Of a stretch of DNA of 64,000 nt, positions 54,315-64,000 are shown in pieces. The notes beneath the pieces were generated by a model. The model was not told the origin of the DNA and made no database searches. It saw nothing but the letters and a program-made list of their open reading frames with translations. Made by a program: the position numbers and the translations under genes. Each line of letters starts with the position of its first letter. Position 1 is the stretch's first letter. Origin of the DNA: Ichthyosporea sp. XGB-2017a (Eukaryota; Opisthokonta; Ichthyosporea); contig PDIM01000011.1 in the NCBI GenBank assembly GCA_002811675.1, forward strand, positions 107,954 to 171,953, written 5' to 3'.

Positions 54315-56339
54315 TCAGGACAACGAAATCTGTACGTTTTGATTGGCAAATATTCCATTTACACGGTCATATTTGTAACGAAGCAATGATTGCAAAGTGT
54401 CGACCAACATCAACAGTTGTGCTGCAGCATATACGAGCGTGATTGCGTAATAGAAGTTTGCGTTTCCGCTTCCGGCGTATATCCATTGGTACCAGAACAC
54501 AGGTGCAAGGAAGGAACAATAAATGAATACATTTGCAACCAAGTACATGTTTTTCATATCTAAAATACAAAGTAGACAATCAAGAAGCATTTGTTAATGT
54601 CATTCTTTTTTCAACGTAGTTTACGAGCGAGTTTTTCTTACATTGGAAAAGGTGAGCAAGGCAAGGGAGAAGGGCAATATATGTGACACTATCTCCAATG
54701 GAAGGATAAGTCTTCAGAATAGATATTAGCATCAGGAGACATATTGCAAGGGCCATTGGATAATCGCTTTAATTAAGATAAACCATTTCCGAGAGTTAGT
54801 TAAACACTGCGAGTTCCGGTGGCAGGAGAGAAGGAAATAACTTACCGAAGTCGAAAAGAAAGCAAAGGTATATAAATCATGAAGTTAAACTGAAAAACAT
54901 ATAGGAAAAAGAGTCGAAATTGTTCAAATATCTCGATGAAATAATACCAGAACAAGCCAACGTTTGGGGTAAGGTCGGGAATAAGGATTCTACAGATACA
55001 GAAACAACCAAAAGGCTATGGATTAGAAATCAAAATGAACTCTTCAAACAACAAAGGAATTGAACTTACATAAATCCATAGACAGAAGTAATACACGCAA
55101 GGGAGTGTGATACAGCATACGAGAATATGCAAAGTAAACCAAACCAAAGGGACGTAAAGCAAATGCATCGAAGCAAAATAAAGCTCTTTAGGGACAGAGG
55201 AGAATGAACAACAGAGAGGAATGCCAACGAACTATTAGCACGATAAAAAACTTCAACAAATTGCTTACGCCATGTTCGTGAACTTACCCTGCTTCTTGCA
55301 GAAGTGGTTGTATTGTGCTGATTTCTATGAATCAGTCCTGCAATTGGAAAGACAAGAATCACCGGGTAGAGTTGCAAATAAGCCGCAAGACCCAAGAAGA
55401 ATGTTGATAGAAATGCTGAGTTGGCCAGGGCAAAGAACAAAGCGAGGAAAACAACTAAATTGTACACAGTGTGCAAAGACATTGCGCAACATATGATTAC
55501 GGAAAAGGGATTCAAAAGAAATCTGCCAAAACGAAGACACAACAGTCAGAAAATACACATTCAGGGGATCTGCAGATATGAAACAGAAACACTTACAAGA
55601 GGGCAGCAGCATTCTGCAAACCGGGCGAATACTTCAAAATTAGATTTTGAGGTATATCTGCCAAGATATGAGGGGTAAGTCCACTGTCCTACAGCATTTT
55701 AATCAACAAAACTTCTTGCATTCATTACCTTTGGTTGGGTATTTCTCATAATATTTCACTTCACTTTTGTGTGCCATGTCCACCACTTTCCGCAAAGTAA
55801 GGGCCGTCAGAATATCCACCACAATAAATAAGCACATCAGGGCTATAAAATCAAAAAAAGAACAGACGAAGTCAGTGAAAAGGACAAACAGATTCACGAA
55901 GAAAAAAGGGAGAACAAAAGGCAACGTTATCTAAATCAACTTACGAGTTATAGAAAAGGGCAATTCCTTTTCAGCCCCCACCATTTCCTTAAACTTGTGA
56001 AGGGCATATATGACCAATGCCGGTTGATGAACAACATCGCTGCTGTAAGGATCTAATCCTTCAGAGTATAGGAACTCGCCCTCCTGAACTATTCAACACA
56101 TAAGTAATATCATCTTAGTTATCGAAGGGACATTCACAAAGAAATAGAGCTATAGAAAGTTAAATAGATTTTGCAGAGTACTTACGAGCCTTAAGCGAGG
56201 TAAGCGGGGTTGAAACTTCAATCCTTTCCGCCACCAGAGGATGCAGGCCAACATTGAACAGCCAGATCCTTAGTGCTGCAGCCACGCATAACCCCAGTAC
56301 AAGCATGGTTACATCAGTGCTGTTTGTAGTTTTCTGCAT
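54315..56339 (-). CDS. PIGU: GPI transamidase subunit PIG-U
   Basis: ER membrane subunit of the GPI transamidase, which attaches GPI anchors to proteins. 445 aa in nine exons: 56339-56186, 56088-55945, 55842-55729, 55657-55597, 55522-55288, 55185-55070, 54989-54846, 54766-54642 and 54559-54315. All junctions are GT-AG and in phase, and introns are 71-102 nt except for slightly longer ones. Conserved pieces appear in order: [101 protein letters not shown] and YQWIYAGSGNANFYYAITL. The last three track human PIG-U closely. Predicted with multiple membrane helices. The 102-nt intron 55287-55186 has no stop and a length divisible by three. This is the most intron-rich gene in the window. Confidence 0.95.
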
Positions 56340-56718
56340 CTTGTACAATGGAAACACAGTGCGCCATCCGTTTGTCACGCAGACCCCCAGCAAAGTAAAT
56401 GAATCAGCCTAGCCCAGCTTCACCAACCCACCAATTAACTCAAACAAAAATACACACACAGAGGGGGTTGTGACTGTGTTTCACAATAATTCCCTCAAAC
56501 CCTGCAGCAACCCTATCCCCCCTCTTCCATGGTTCCCAACTCCTTCGCCCAGGTTTGAGACTTGAGACATGCATGGTCTTCTGTCATAGTGACACAGTCT
56601 ATTCCTTGTTTATTAGATTTGTCCTCTCCTTGGAATTACCAGTCCTACTGGCAAGGTCGGGACAAATTAAGAGAATCTTTTGTAGTGTACAGTCTCAGTA
56701 AATACAATCCAACACCCC
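56340..56718. other. Intergenic between tandem genes, 379 bp
   Basis: PIG-U upstream region and mL49 3' flank, C-rich around 56500-56530. No exon seen. Confidence 0.5.
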
Positions 56719-57371
56719 CTAGAAGTGGAGGTAGGTGAGTACATCACGAATACGCTTCACGTGGCTGCCTTTAAAAACCAAATCACCACTCTGCGTCACT
56801 GTAGGCTCCACCCCTACTTGATCAGTCAATATTTTTTTTAAAGTCTAGTGATCCCAGCAGCAGTGCACAACAACTTTTAGCATCACCTCACTTCAAGCGA
56901 CCAATATCATCCAAATTATCAACAATGAAACTTACCTCAACATCTCCCTTTATGTGCTTCACTTTAGTTCTATATGCCCCCTCGCTAACCATGTTGTGTC
57001 TTTTCTTCAAATAAACCGGAAAGTCACCCCTGCTTGTTCGTTCAACTTTGAAAGTAAGCCCCCGCAGACCTATACAAAAGGCGCAAATTCATAAATCAAT
57101 AATCTCAATCTAAAATTTAATTGAGTGACTTCGCTAGTCCTCAAACCTCGAACTTACCATTTCCGGGCTTAACAAAGCCACTGGGCATGACTCTGCTTTC
57201 GTAATCACCCAAAGAAGATTGTTCCATTTCCACGTTTTCATCAAAAACAGCAACCCCCGTGTTCTTTGACTCTGTATTGTTGGTACAAAATAATCTTTGT
57301 GAAGTGAATCTTTTAGAAAGGGCACTGAAAGTACCGATTCGTTGACAAGAGAGTGTTTTAATCACATTCAT
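56719..57371 (-). CDS. MRPL49: Mitochondrial ribosomal protein mL49 (MRPL49/IMG2)
   Basis: Large-subunit mitoribosomal protein, 157 aa in three exons: 57371-57158, 57069-56936 and 56844-56719 (introns 88 and 91 nt, phases 1 and 0). The N-terminus (MNVIKTLSCQRIGTFSALSK, then RFTSQRLF) is a good mitochondrial presequence: basic, Ser-rich, no acidic residue. The family core spans the first splice: LTFKVERTSRGDFPVYLKKR, then VKHIKGDVE, matching the IMG2 pattern (YHVxRTxSxxLPVYxxxK...xxxKIxGDV). The last exon gives LKKILTDQV and the terminal FKGSHVKRIRDVLTYLHF, equivalent to the family's KGxHxxxlxxyLxxxGF ending. All three pieces in correct order and phase make the call firm, although none is a long frame on its own. 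Confidence 0.92.
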
Positions 57372-57601
57372 AGTTAGCTGTTCCCTCTCTGTCAGTGAGT
57401 GTGTTGATGTTCCTGGCAATATCCGGATAAGTGTGTGGGAGAGGGTCAACAAAACAAATCAACAATAAAATAATACACTGAAATGAAAAATAAATAGACA
57501 CCCAACAGCAGCAGGGCATGTAGTAGTATCACATTTACTATGGAGGAGGAGGGCTAGGGGAGTACCATGCGCTTGTCCCCCCTCCTTCTCCCCCAGTTTA
57601 T

Positions 57602-59656
57602 TCATTCTAGCTTTGTTTCACTCTGTTCCCCCCCAGAAGTGCACGAGCCACTCACATATTCATAACGTACAGACAGAACCACAAATATCACATTGACCGT
57701 GAACACAATCCCCGCATAGAGCACTAGCTCCATAGTTAGTAAGTGATTTACTTTCCCGTCATTCCCAGACGGTTCTTGGAAGATCGCTTCCATAAGGCCA
57801 CATTCAGTTATGATTACTACAAGCAGGTTGCCAAATGATGTTGTCAGAAGGTTTGCGGCCTGGCACACAGACTTCATTGTCACTGGTGCCTGGGAGTATG
57901 CGAAATCAATGCATGTGATCGAGAGAAGAATTTCGGCCACAGTCATAACAAAGTACTGAGGTATTTGCCATAACATGCTTAAATTTGTACATATTGTAAC
58001 AGTTTCGCTTGACTGCGAATTCAAATCGGCAATACATGCCTCTACACGCCACTGCAAAAATGCCGAGACCATAAAAGCCATTCCCGATAAAAAAAGACCG
58101 GCACCAATTCGTTGGAGTGGTCTCGTAAGTAACCCTCTTCGGGTTAGAAATGGATACACAAATTTTTCAAAAACGGGTATAAGGCTTACCACGAAAATGG
58201 AATTGCAAGCTTGCATCTGCTCTGGCTGAATAGATACGTGCCCCAGCCATTTGCACGGAATATGCGAATTAAGGCCGAAAACGCTAAGGTTGTTGCCGTC
58301 AGGAGTAAGCAAAAAGCCCAGTACATTATTTCCATTCAACTTCATAGCCTGTAAAGTCCAGCGACTACCTTGTTGGTCAAAAGCCATCCAAAATGCAGGT
58401 AAAGGAATAAAAAGTACTAGCACTTTCAAGAGTCGTTTTACATCTTCCACACCTTGTCTGCCATACTTTGCTTTTGCACAGTCCAGCCAGTGCGTACTTT
58501 CAGACTCAACATTTGACCATGCTAAGTCAGTTGTGTCATAATGTTCCGTCACCGCTAAATTATTTGCCATGGTGTCGGAAGATTCGGGTTGTTCGGAGCT
58601 ATCTGTCAGTATATAACTAGTTTTTCGTTTGGGGCGCTTAAAACTAAGCAAAAACGCGAACGCAGTTTTTGCACGCCTAAAGACGCCAGAAAATTTGATA
58701 TTGAGAGCAAAGCTAATGATACAGAACACCTGCACAATTACATTATCACTTTCGGAGGGCTTTGTTATGATATACAGCTTTCTTCCAGCAAAGAATAGAA
58801 TCAACGCCACAAGCATCAGCAGAGCTGGAACACCAAAAGCTAGAGAGTAGCAAGTGTCACTTCCGAAGCAATGTACATCATGCTCTAGCATGGGAGTGAA
58901 TATTGTTGAAAGCAACGCCCCAGCGTTGATGCTAAAATAAAAAACCGCGAAGAAGCTGCTCAAAATAACAGCCTGTCTGTTCATTCTTATAACACTACTA
59001 ATTTCCTCTTGGTCCGCTTCCGTAACACGCTCTTCAATGGAGTTTGAAGATATGGTTTTCCCTTTTCTCACTGTGCCAAACTGCTCAGCCCCGAAAGCAG
59101 CAACACAAGGCTTGATACCACCCGTCCCTACTGCAATAAGCAAAAGCCCAGAGAAAGTCCCAGTGACAGACAAAGCATATGCATCTGTAGGACTCATAAC
59201 AGCGGCCAAAGATAAAATAATACAGCCTATGCAATAGACAGAAGACATATACAGGATCGTTTTGTATTTCCCAAGCCCCCCATCTGACATAATCGCCCCC
59301 AATAGAGGGGTAAAATACTGAAGCATTACAAAAGTATGAAAAACCGCAGTGGCGTTTGCATTTGTAAACTGCAGTTGCTGAACAAGATACACGACAATGA
59401 CTGCGCGGATCCCGTAAGCTGTAAATCTTTCACAGAATTCGTTACCTAAGATATATGGAATTGCCTTTGGGAAGTCTGAAAAGTGTGGGGGTTTAAATAG
59501 ATCTTCTCCCGGGGGTAAGGCCGTCAGGTTTCGTTCCCTTGTCTGACTCACGTCCCTAGAATCTGGAGTGTTAACATATTCGCTCAAGAGGAGTGCTTCA
59601 CTTGCAACAGCATCGTCTTGTACAGCGGCTGCAATAATAGAATTTTCATCGCCCAT
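57602..59656 (-). CDS. Proton-coupled oligopeptide transporter (POT/SLC15)
   Basis: Plasma- or lysosomal-membrane importer of di/tripeptides, 684 aa, single exon. Helix 1 carries the proton-coupling ExxERF motif in ILGNEFCERFTAYGIRAVIV. PTR2 signatures follow: FHTFVMLQYFTPLLGAIMSD with GLGKYKTI, GTGGIKPCVAAFGAEQF, and FYFSINAGALLSTIFTPML. The C-terminal half has LFIPLPAFWMAFDQQGSRWT and DFAYSQAPVTMKSVCQA, nearly identical to animal SLC15A1/2. The ~200-aa extracellular loop between helices 9 and 10 of mammalian PEPT1 is missing; the protein goes directly to a short CIADLNSQ-type loop. A long hydrophilic N-terminus (~55 residues) and a central charged linker are present. Divergent to syntaxin 18. 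Confidence 0.95.
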   Translation of the reverse strand: MGDENSIIAAAVQDDAVASEALLLSEYVNTPDSRDVSQTRERNLTALPPGEDLFKPPHFSDFPKAIPYILGNEFCERFTAYGIRAVIVVYLVQQLQFTNANATAVFHTFVMLQYFTPLLGAIMSDGGLGKYKTILYMSSVYCIGCIILSLAAVMSPTDAYALSVTGTFSGLLLIAVGTGGIKPCVAAFGAEQFGTVRKGKTISSNSIEERVTEADQEEISSVIRMNRQAVILSSFFAVFYFSINAGALLSTIFTPMLEHDVHCFGSDTCYSLAFGVPALLMLVALILFFAGRKLYIITKPSESDNVIVQVFCIISFALNIKFSGVFRRAKTAFAFLLSFKRPKRKTSYILTDSSEQPESSDTMANNLAVTEHYDTTDLAWSNVESESTHWLDCAKAKYGRQGVEDVKRLLKVLVLFIPLPAFWMAFDQQGSRWTLQAMKLNGNNVLGFLLTPDGNNLSVFGLNSHIPCKWLGHVSIQPEQMQACNSIFVVSLIPVFEKFVYPFLTRRGLLTRPLQRIGAGLFLSGMAFMVSAFLQWRVEACIADLNSQSSETVTICTNLSMLWQIPQYFVMTVAEILLSITCIDFAYSQAPVTMKSVCQAANLLTTSFGNLLVVIITECGLMEAIFQEPSGNDGKVNHLLTMELVLYAGIVFTVNVIFVVLSVRYEYVSGSCTSGGEQSETKLE

Positions 59657-60179
59657 GGCTGGGATAGAAATGTCCGTCCGTATGTGTACGTAGGTGGCTT
59701 AATCCACGTCATGTGAGATAGAATGAGCAAATCAGAGTGCTAGTGGGAATAAAAGTGAGGGGAGCTGGGATCCTGCTTGCATTATTAGCACAGAGTGAAA
59801 TCAGAAGGAGAACAGGGGTGTAAATCTCCAAGAAATCTCCTTCTCCTCTCCACAAACACAAATTACATAAATAATAATTACCAGTTACCACACAGCTGAG
59901 TGCCCCTAATCGCCCCTCCACGTGTAACCCTAGCAGCAGCATTGGACCAGGGAGGGTGTTCCTTTGTGTGGTCACTGGTGTATCACTTCCTTGACTGTGT
60001 TTGTGTGTCATGCCAGGAAGGAAGGAAGGACTGGATCTATCTCCCCCACACTCCAGAGTGACTGCCACTGAAGAGAAATCAACACCACCACCCCTCCCCC
60101 ACGAGTGGCACGGACTCCATGTGTACAACTAGGAAAACCTGCAAACATATATAGCAACGTTCATTTCGTAAGGTGCAAC
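59657..60179. other. Divergent promoter region, POT transporter / syntaxin 18
   Basis: A 523-bp region with CA/CCAC-rich stretches. A 139-codon antisense frame here is low complexity and not considered a gene. Confidence 0.5.
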
Positions 60180-61187
60180 ATGGATTTAAGGGCTATGTTT
60201 AATGAGTGCATTAAAGATGCACGGAGGCAGAGTGGAACACCTGCAGGGGGCAGCCGCGACATTCTTGGGACAAGAAAACACACAGGATCTGAGTTTGAGC
60301 AAGAATGTGTGCGCATAAAGCGCTCCATCACTGATTTGTTTAAATTCTTGCAGGAGAACAAGCAGCCGTATGTCAATCCTTCCCGGGGGTTAATTGGGAA
60401 TAGTGCAGGACTTTCAGAATTAGATAAAGATCAAATTGATGTAGAGGCGCAAGAAATTCTTAAGACATGCTTGCAAACATTAAATGCAACCAAAGTGAGA
60501 TTTGGTGTAGTTGAGCGAACCATAGTAAGTGATAGTCAATTAGATGTCCACAAAAGCTGCGTCGTTCATTTGCTACAGCTTTATTTGAAAGAAGTAGGGG
60601 GCTTATATAGCCAAATGAAATCAATTCGTCTGAAACAAGCTATTGAAAAAAAAGAGATCCAAGGGGTTCTTCAGAAAAAGCTTGGGAAAGACGGGCAGGG
60701 CGGTTTAAAGGGCAAAGGTGCAGGTGAAGGCAAGGCCTTTGGTAAAGGAGAGGAATATAAAAGCACTGCCTTGAATCAGCAGAAGGCTATGGGCTATAAT
60801 GAAATGCATCATGTTGCTGAACATGATAGTGGGCAAGGGCAAGATACTTTTGAACCTGACCTCTCGCCAGAAGAACTCCAACTCATGGAAGAAGAAAACA
60901 AGCAGCTTTTCAATGAAATGAATTATATGATTGATGAAGTGAAGCAGGCGCAGACGAAAATGGAAGAAATAAGTAAGCTACAGCAGACTTTTGTTGAAAA
61001 TATTCTTGTTCAATCTGAGGCAATCGAGAGGATACAGGATACAGCAATTGGCACTGCTCAGAACATAGAGGCAGGGAATGAACAACTTTCGAAGGCAATG
61101 AAGCACAATGTGGATTTCAGATTATGGGTACTCTTTTTTCTTGTAATGTGCTCATTTTCACTCCTCTTCTTGGATTGGTATAGCTGA
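60180..61187 (+). CDS. STX18: Syntaxin 18-type Qa-SNARE (Ufe1/STX18)
   Basis: ER-localised Qa-SNARE for retrograde Golgi-to-ER fusion. 335 aa, single exon, the same length as I recall for human STX18; the start is the ATG at 60180 (MDLRAMFNECIKDARRQ). The N-terminal region has EFEQECVRIKRSITDLFKFL and YVNPSRGL, typical of the syntaxin 18 N-domain. A Gly/Lys-rich linker (residues ~170-200) precedes the SNARE motif at ~245-305. That motif contains FVENILVQSEAIERIQDTAI and GTAQNIEAGNEQLSKA, with the central Gln of the zero layer. The C-terminal anchor is LWVLFFLVMCSFSLLFLDWY with only one residue after it, as expected for a tail-anchored protein. Confidence 0.93.
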   Translation: MDLRAMFNECIKDARRQSGTPAGGSRDILGTRKHTGSEFEQECVRIKRSITDLFKFLQENKQPYVNPSRGLIGNSAGLSELDKDQIDVEAQEILKTCLQTLNATKVRFGVVERTIVSDSQLDVHKSCVVHLLQLYLKEVGGLYSQMKSIRLKQAIEKKEIQGVLQKKLGKDGQGGLKGKGAGEGKAFGKGEEYKSTALNQQKAMGYNEMHHVAEHDSGQGQDTFEPDLSPEELQLMEEENKQLFNEMNYMIDEVKQAQTKMEEISKLQQTFVENILVQSEAIERIQDTAIGTAQNIEAGNEQLSKAMKHNVDFRLWVLFFLVMCSFSLLFLDWYS

Positions 61188-61357
61188 AAGGACACTAGGA
61201 AGCCCAGAAAGAAAATAAATGTACATAATTCTGTAGCCCTTGAAATTTGCTGCATGTCAACAGGGTTCTGGTGGTCGACTGAATACCTGCTACATGCTGC
61301 CGTCTTTGTTGTTGGTCTTGAAAGTAGGCTGAATTGCTTGCTTTTGATGCTTTACTT

Positions 61358-63258
61358 CTAGAACTTGAAGGTTTTGTTTACATTCATCGCCCAAGCAAAC
61401 CTCTCCCTTTCAGTTTTATTATACAGTTTCTCAATAGGTATGTCGTGCTTTTTGGCCCAAGCAACGGTGATTCTGGGGTCGAGGTAATTTACCTTAGAGG
61501 TGACGATTGCAATATCTTTGCTTTCCTCTTTAGTGCTCTTTCGAATCCCCTGAGTTTCAATTTTCTCGTTTAATTTTTGTATCTTTTTCTCAATTGAAAC
61601 GACCTTCGCTTGCTCAGTTTTGCTTCTGTCGCACACATCCTTCCTCTTTAATTCCCTTAGGAGTCTCTTGGCTTGCTTCAACCGACTCTTAAAATCGACT
61701 ATCTGTACATATAAAGGCACAAAATAAATATAAGAATATGTGAGTGGTGGAATTCAAACAACTTTGTACACTTTATGTACCCTACCTTTGCATCTATATC
61801 TTCCAGCTGTTTGACATGAGTCTTTGATATGGCTTTTTTATGATTACATAGCACAGCTACGTCCCTGTTCGCTGCATTATACATCCATAGTTTTGATTCC
61901 AAATTTCTTGTAGAGCGTATTTTCTTCAGAGACTCGAACAATGTGACAGAGGCATTAAAGGTCCTAAACACTTTTGTTGTTAATCCAGGCATAAGGCTTT
62001 GCAAATATTTGTTAAGGGATTGTGGAGTCAAACTATCAAAGATAAGTGCATCCGAGGGCTTATTTCCAGTAAACAACTCCAGATTGTCAAAGGCCTTTGG
62101 AACAACTTCAGTTTCATTTTGGTAGCGAATATAATCTTTACCTATGAAGTCAAATTTTACAGTTTGCGGGCCAGACATTTCCACGTGTTCAACTCGAAGC
62201 GAGCAGCACCCAACTGTGTCGGCCTGCTCGTCCGAGTCCTTTTCATTTCCAATACGGATTGCTAGTTTGTCAACTAGATAAGTCGCAGTGGCCTTCTGTT
62301 TCATCACAATGCACTCATCATTCATATCCCTGCTATACGCTTTCCTAATTGTTCCAATATGCCTTTTCAATTTTCTAGCATTTTCAAACTTTTTCAAATC
62401 ACTAAAGCTTTTAAACTTAGACGCGGTATTCAAATAGACGTACTTGTTCTTGGTAGGTTGAATAGTGTCCTTCCAAGAGGCAAGCCATGCAAGACTTGGG
62501 TCATGTATGACCTCTTTCCATTTATGTCCTTCAGGAGGTTCTGGAACAGGTGCTCCCTTCCCAATGTTTATCATGATATCTTCTGGCAGCACACGCCTCT
62601 TTAGTTTCCCCATCTTGGGATGGTCACCTCTTCCTCGAAAAAGACTGGGAGGTTCGACACTAAAATTTCCAATCTTTTCACGATTGCCATCAACAACCGC
62701 GTGTCCGAACATTTCGGTAATTTGCGCCTTCTCCTCTTTAATTCTTAACTTCTCTTCTTTCCGCATCCCAAGTTTTTTTTCCCGTTCCCCCATGTAATAT
62801 CTATTCATTGCTTCAAAATCACATTTGCTTAACTCTTGAATTATTTCTCTTTCCTCATCAGTCATGACGTCTCGCCAATCTTTGAAGAAGTTATCATTAA
62901 ATATTTTCTTGTGTGTGTACTCCAAATGTGTTACTTTAGCATAAAGAGTTGCTATTTCTTCAGTCGCTGGGGAAAGATCAATTGGTTTGCCATCATAGTA
63001 TAGCTTCACAGAGTCAGGTAAACGCACGTAGGTTGGGGCAAGAAGAGGTCCTTGGTGGATCAGTTCTGACCATAGTTTACCGCCCTGTGTTTTTTTCTTC
63101 TTCTTGTTGCATAATCCTCCAAGGGCATTGGGCCCCCTTTTCTTAGTGGCCAAGCCCCGAGAAAGTAAAGGCAAGGAAGCCAGCAAGTCACGTTTGGCGG
63201 CATTGGAAGTTATTGGGACTAGACTGATTCGGCAACTGAAAGAGTCGGTCAAAAACAT
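61358..63258 (-). CDS. DNA topoisomerase I, type IB, possibly mitochondrial
   Basis: Relaxes DNA supercoils by transient 3'-phosphotyrosine nicks. 605 aa in exons 63258-61786 and 61702-61358 (83-nt phase-0 intron, GTAGGG...TACAG). The core domain begins KLWSELIHQGPLLAPTYVRL. Catalytic residues are visible: Arg in KLAIRIGNEK, Arg in KVFRTFNASVTL, His in VAVLCNHKKA, and the nucleophilic Tyr in SKVNYLDPRITVAWAKKHD in exon 2. The long charged N-terminal domain of nuclear TOP1 is missing. Instead the first ~40 residues (MFLTDSFSCRISLVPITSNA, then AKRDLLASLPLLSRGLA) look like a mitochondrial presequence, and the length is close to vertebrate TOP1MT. A Lys cluster (NKKKKKTQGG) could still act in the nucleus, so dual targeting is possible. 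The enzyme should be active. Confidence 0.95.
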
Positions 63259-63594
63259 CCTGAGAAATAAAAATACTTTACACCGAATACCTTGTATTGG
63301 AAATTGTTTCAGTCAGCAAGGTACCAAGCAGAAGAAAGCCTAAGCTATCTCCATCCTCCTTCAAACACTTGTTTGTGTATAAATCGGTAATCAGAGAAGT
63401 AGAGAACTGCAATCCACAGGCCGTTTCAAGTTAGAAGCTAGCCAACATAAAATAAGAGTTCATTCAACACAGCTGACGTTGTAGGTCCTTGCAAATAGGG
63501 TTGAGTGGTGGACGGTGGTTTTAGGGTTTGGAAGCAATAGAGGCATGCAAGTGCAGAAACAGCAATACCTTTAATTTTATGTTAGCAACACCAC
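63259..63594. other. Divergent upstream region, topoisomerase I / edge gene
   Basis: Upstream of TOP1 and of the tentative gene at the right edge, 336 bp. No exon recognised. Confidence 0.45.
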
Positions 63595-64000
63595 ATGAAT
63601 CAGGCTCGTCGACACCCTCATCGGACAGAGTCTACTGGTGCAAATGTTCAGTCGGGCACAAGCGTCACTGGGATCCGAGGACAGTATCATTACTACTCGT
63701 CCGACGGCAGTACGTACAACATGCAAGTATATTGTCTTTGACAACAACTTTTCTGTGGGAAGAGGTAGAAATTTGAGTGACCAGAGAGTGTAATCTCTCG
63801 CTGTAAAGTCGACTGTGTCGTCTTCTGTTGTCATAAGGGTCTTGTCGATTGCTCGTCTTTTGGAGAAATACCGGACTCTTGCAAATTCTGTTTTTGACAA
63901 AGTCTATAGCAGCTATGACACTGGTACGGAAATTGCCCAGTCGGGAGGAGAGCTGGGTATAGCTATTCGAAAGAATTCAGTTTGGGGAGGGCGGTGGCCG
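63595..64000 (+). CDS. Tentative partial gene of unknown function, cut by window edge
   Basis: A possible 5' end of a plus-strand gene. The first exon (63595-63726, 44 codons from an ATG) encodes a basic, Ser/Thr-rich start (MNQARRHPHRTESTGANVQS) and GQYHYYSSDGSTYNMQ. A candidate 82-nt phase-0 intron (GTATAT...GTAAAG, 63727-63808) would join it to a frame open to the end of the window. That frame reads VVIRVLSIARLLEKYRTLAN, then SVFDKVYSSYDTGTEIAQSG. No family is recognised. The acceptor is weak, and open frames also exist on the other strand (85 codons from 63831 down to 63577), so this is a low-confidence model. Confidence 0.3.

Noticed and set aside
59709-60128. 139-codon antisense frame upstream of syntaxin 18
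   Set aside because: Low complexity, no domain and located in a divergent promoter region.

Overview
This is nuclear DNA of a gene-dense eukaryote that uses the standard genetic code. About 28 protein genes fit in 64 kb, roughly one every 2.3 kb. Most have zero to three short GT-AG introns, usually 64-112 nt with GTAAGT/GTATGT donors. I found no rRNA gene, tRNA, CRISPR array or recognisable transposon. The gene set includes a forkhead factor whose intron sits inside the DNA-binding domain, a four-RRM hnRNP L-type protein, an SLC19 carrier, a WBP1/VOPP1-type PPxY membrane protein and a CEP350-like protein. This suggests a unicellular relative of animals (Holozoa or wider Opisthokonta/Amorphea). 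That placement is inference from gene content, not a phylogeny.

Layout, left to right. 0-10 kb: SLC19 transporter, forkhead factor, the two-exon complex III subunit QCR8 inside an otherwise empty 3.6 kb stretch, and an hnRNP L-like splicing regulator. 10-24 kb: gamma-tubulin complex GCP6, PIG-O, fucose-1-phosphate guanylyltransferase, RCC2-like protein and prolyl hydroxylase OGFOD1. 24-33 kb: U1A/U2B''-type snRNP protein, adenylate kinase 6, mitochondrial bL31m, Pol III subunit RPC6, a secreted CE2-type esterase and the Pol I factor RRN3. 33-43 kb: CEP350-like protein, a six-copy 86-bp tandem array, a ZIP metal transporter with an in-frame TAG, primase large subunit PRIM2 and ribosomal protein eS17. 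43-54 kb: SmF, eIF3b, DFRP1/ZC3H15, a 1,011-aa coiled-coil protein, an EamA transporter needing a -1 frame change, and a WBP1-like protein. 54-64 kb: nine-exon PIG-U, mitochondrial mL49, a POT peptide transporter, syntaxin 18, a type IB topoisomerase with a possible mitochondrial presequence, and the 5' part of an unidentified gene at the right edge.

Themes: basic gene expression (Pol I and Pol III factors, snRNP proteins, eIF3b, ribosomal and mitoribosomal proteins), GPI-anchor synthesis (PIG-O and PIG-U), microtubule organisation (GCP6, CEP350-like) and membrane transport. Many genes are divergent pairs sharing 0.3-0.7 kb upstream regions, alternating with tight convergent 3' ends. Several genes (QCR8, SmF, mL49, most of PIG-U, the 3' exons of GCP6 and the first exons of eIF3b, eS17 and primase) only become visible when short exons are joined across predicted splice sites. 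These splice models rest on consensus sites, phase and family similarity recalled from memory; no transcript or database evidence was available.
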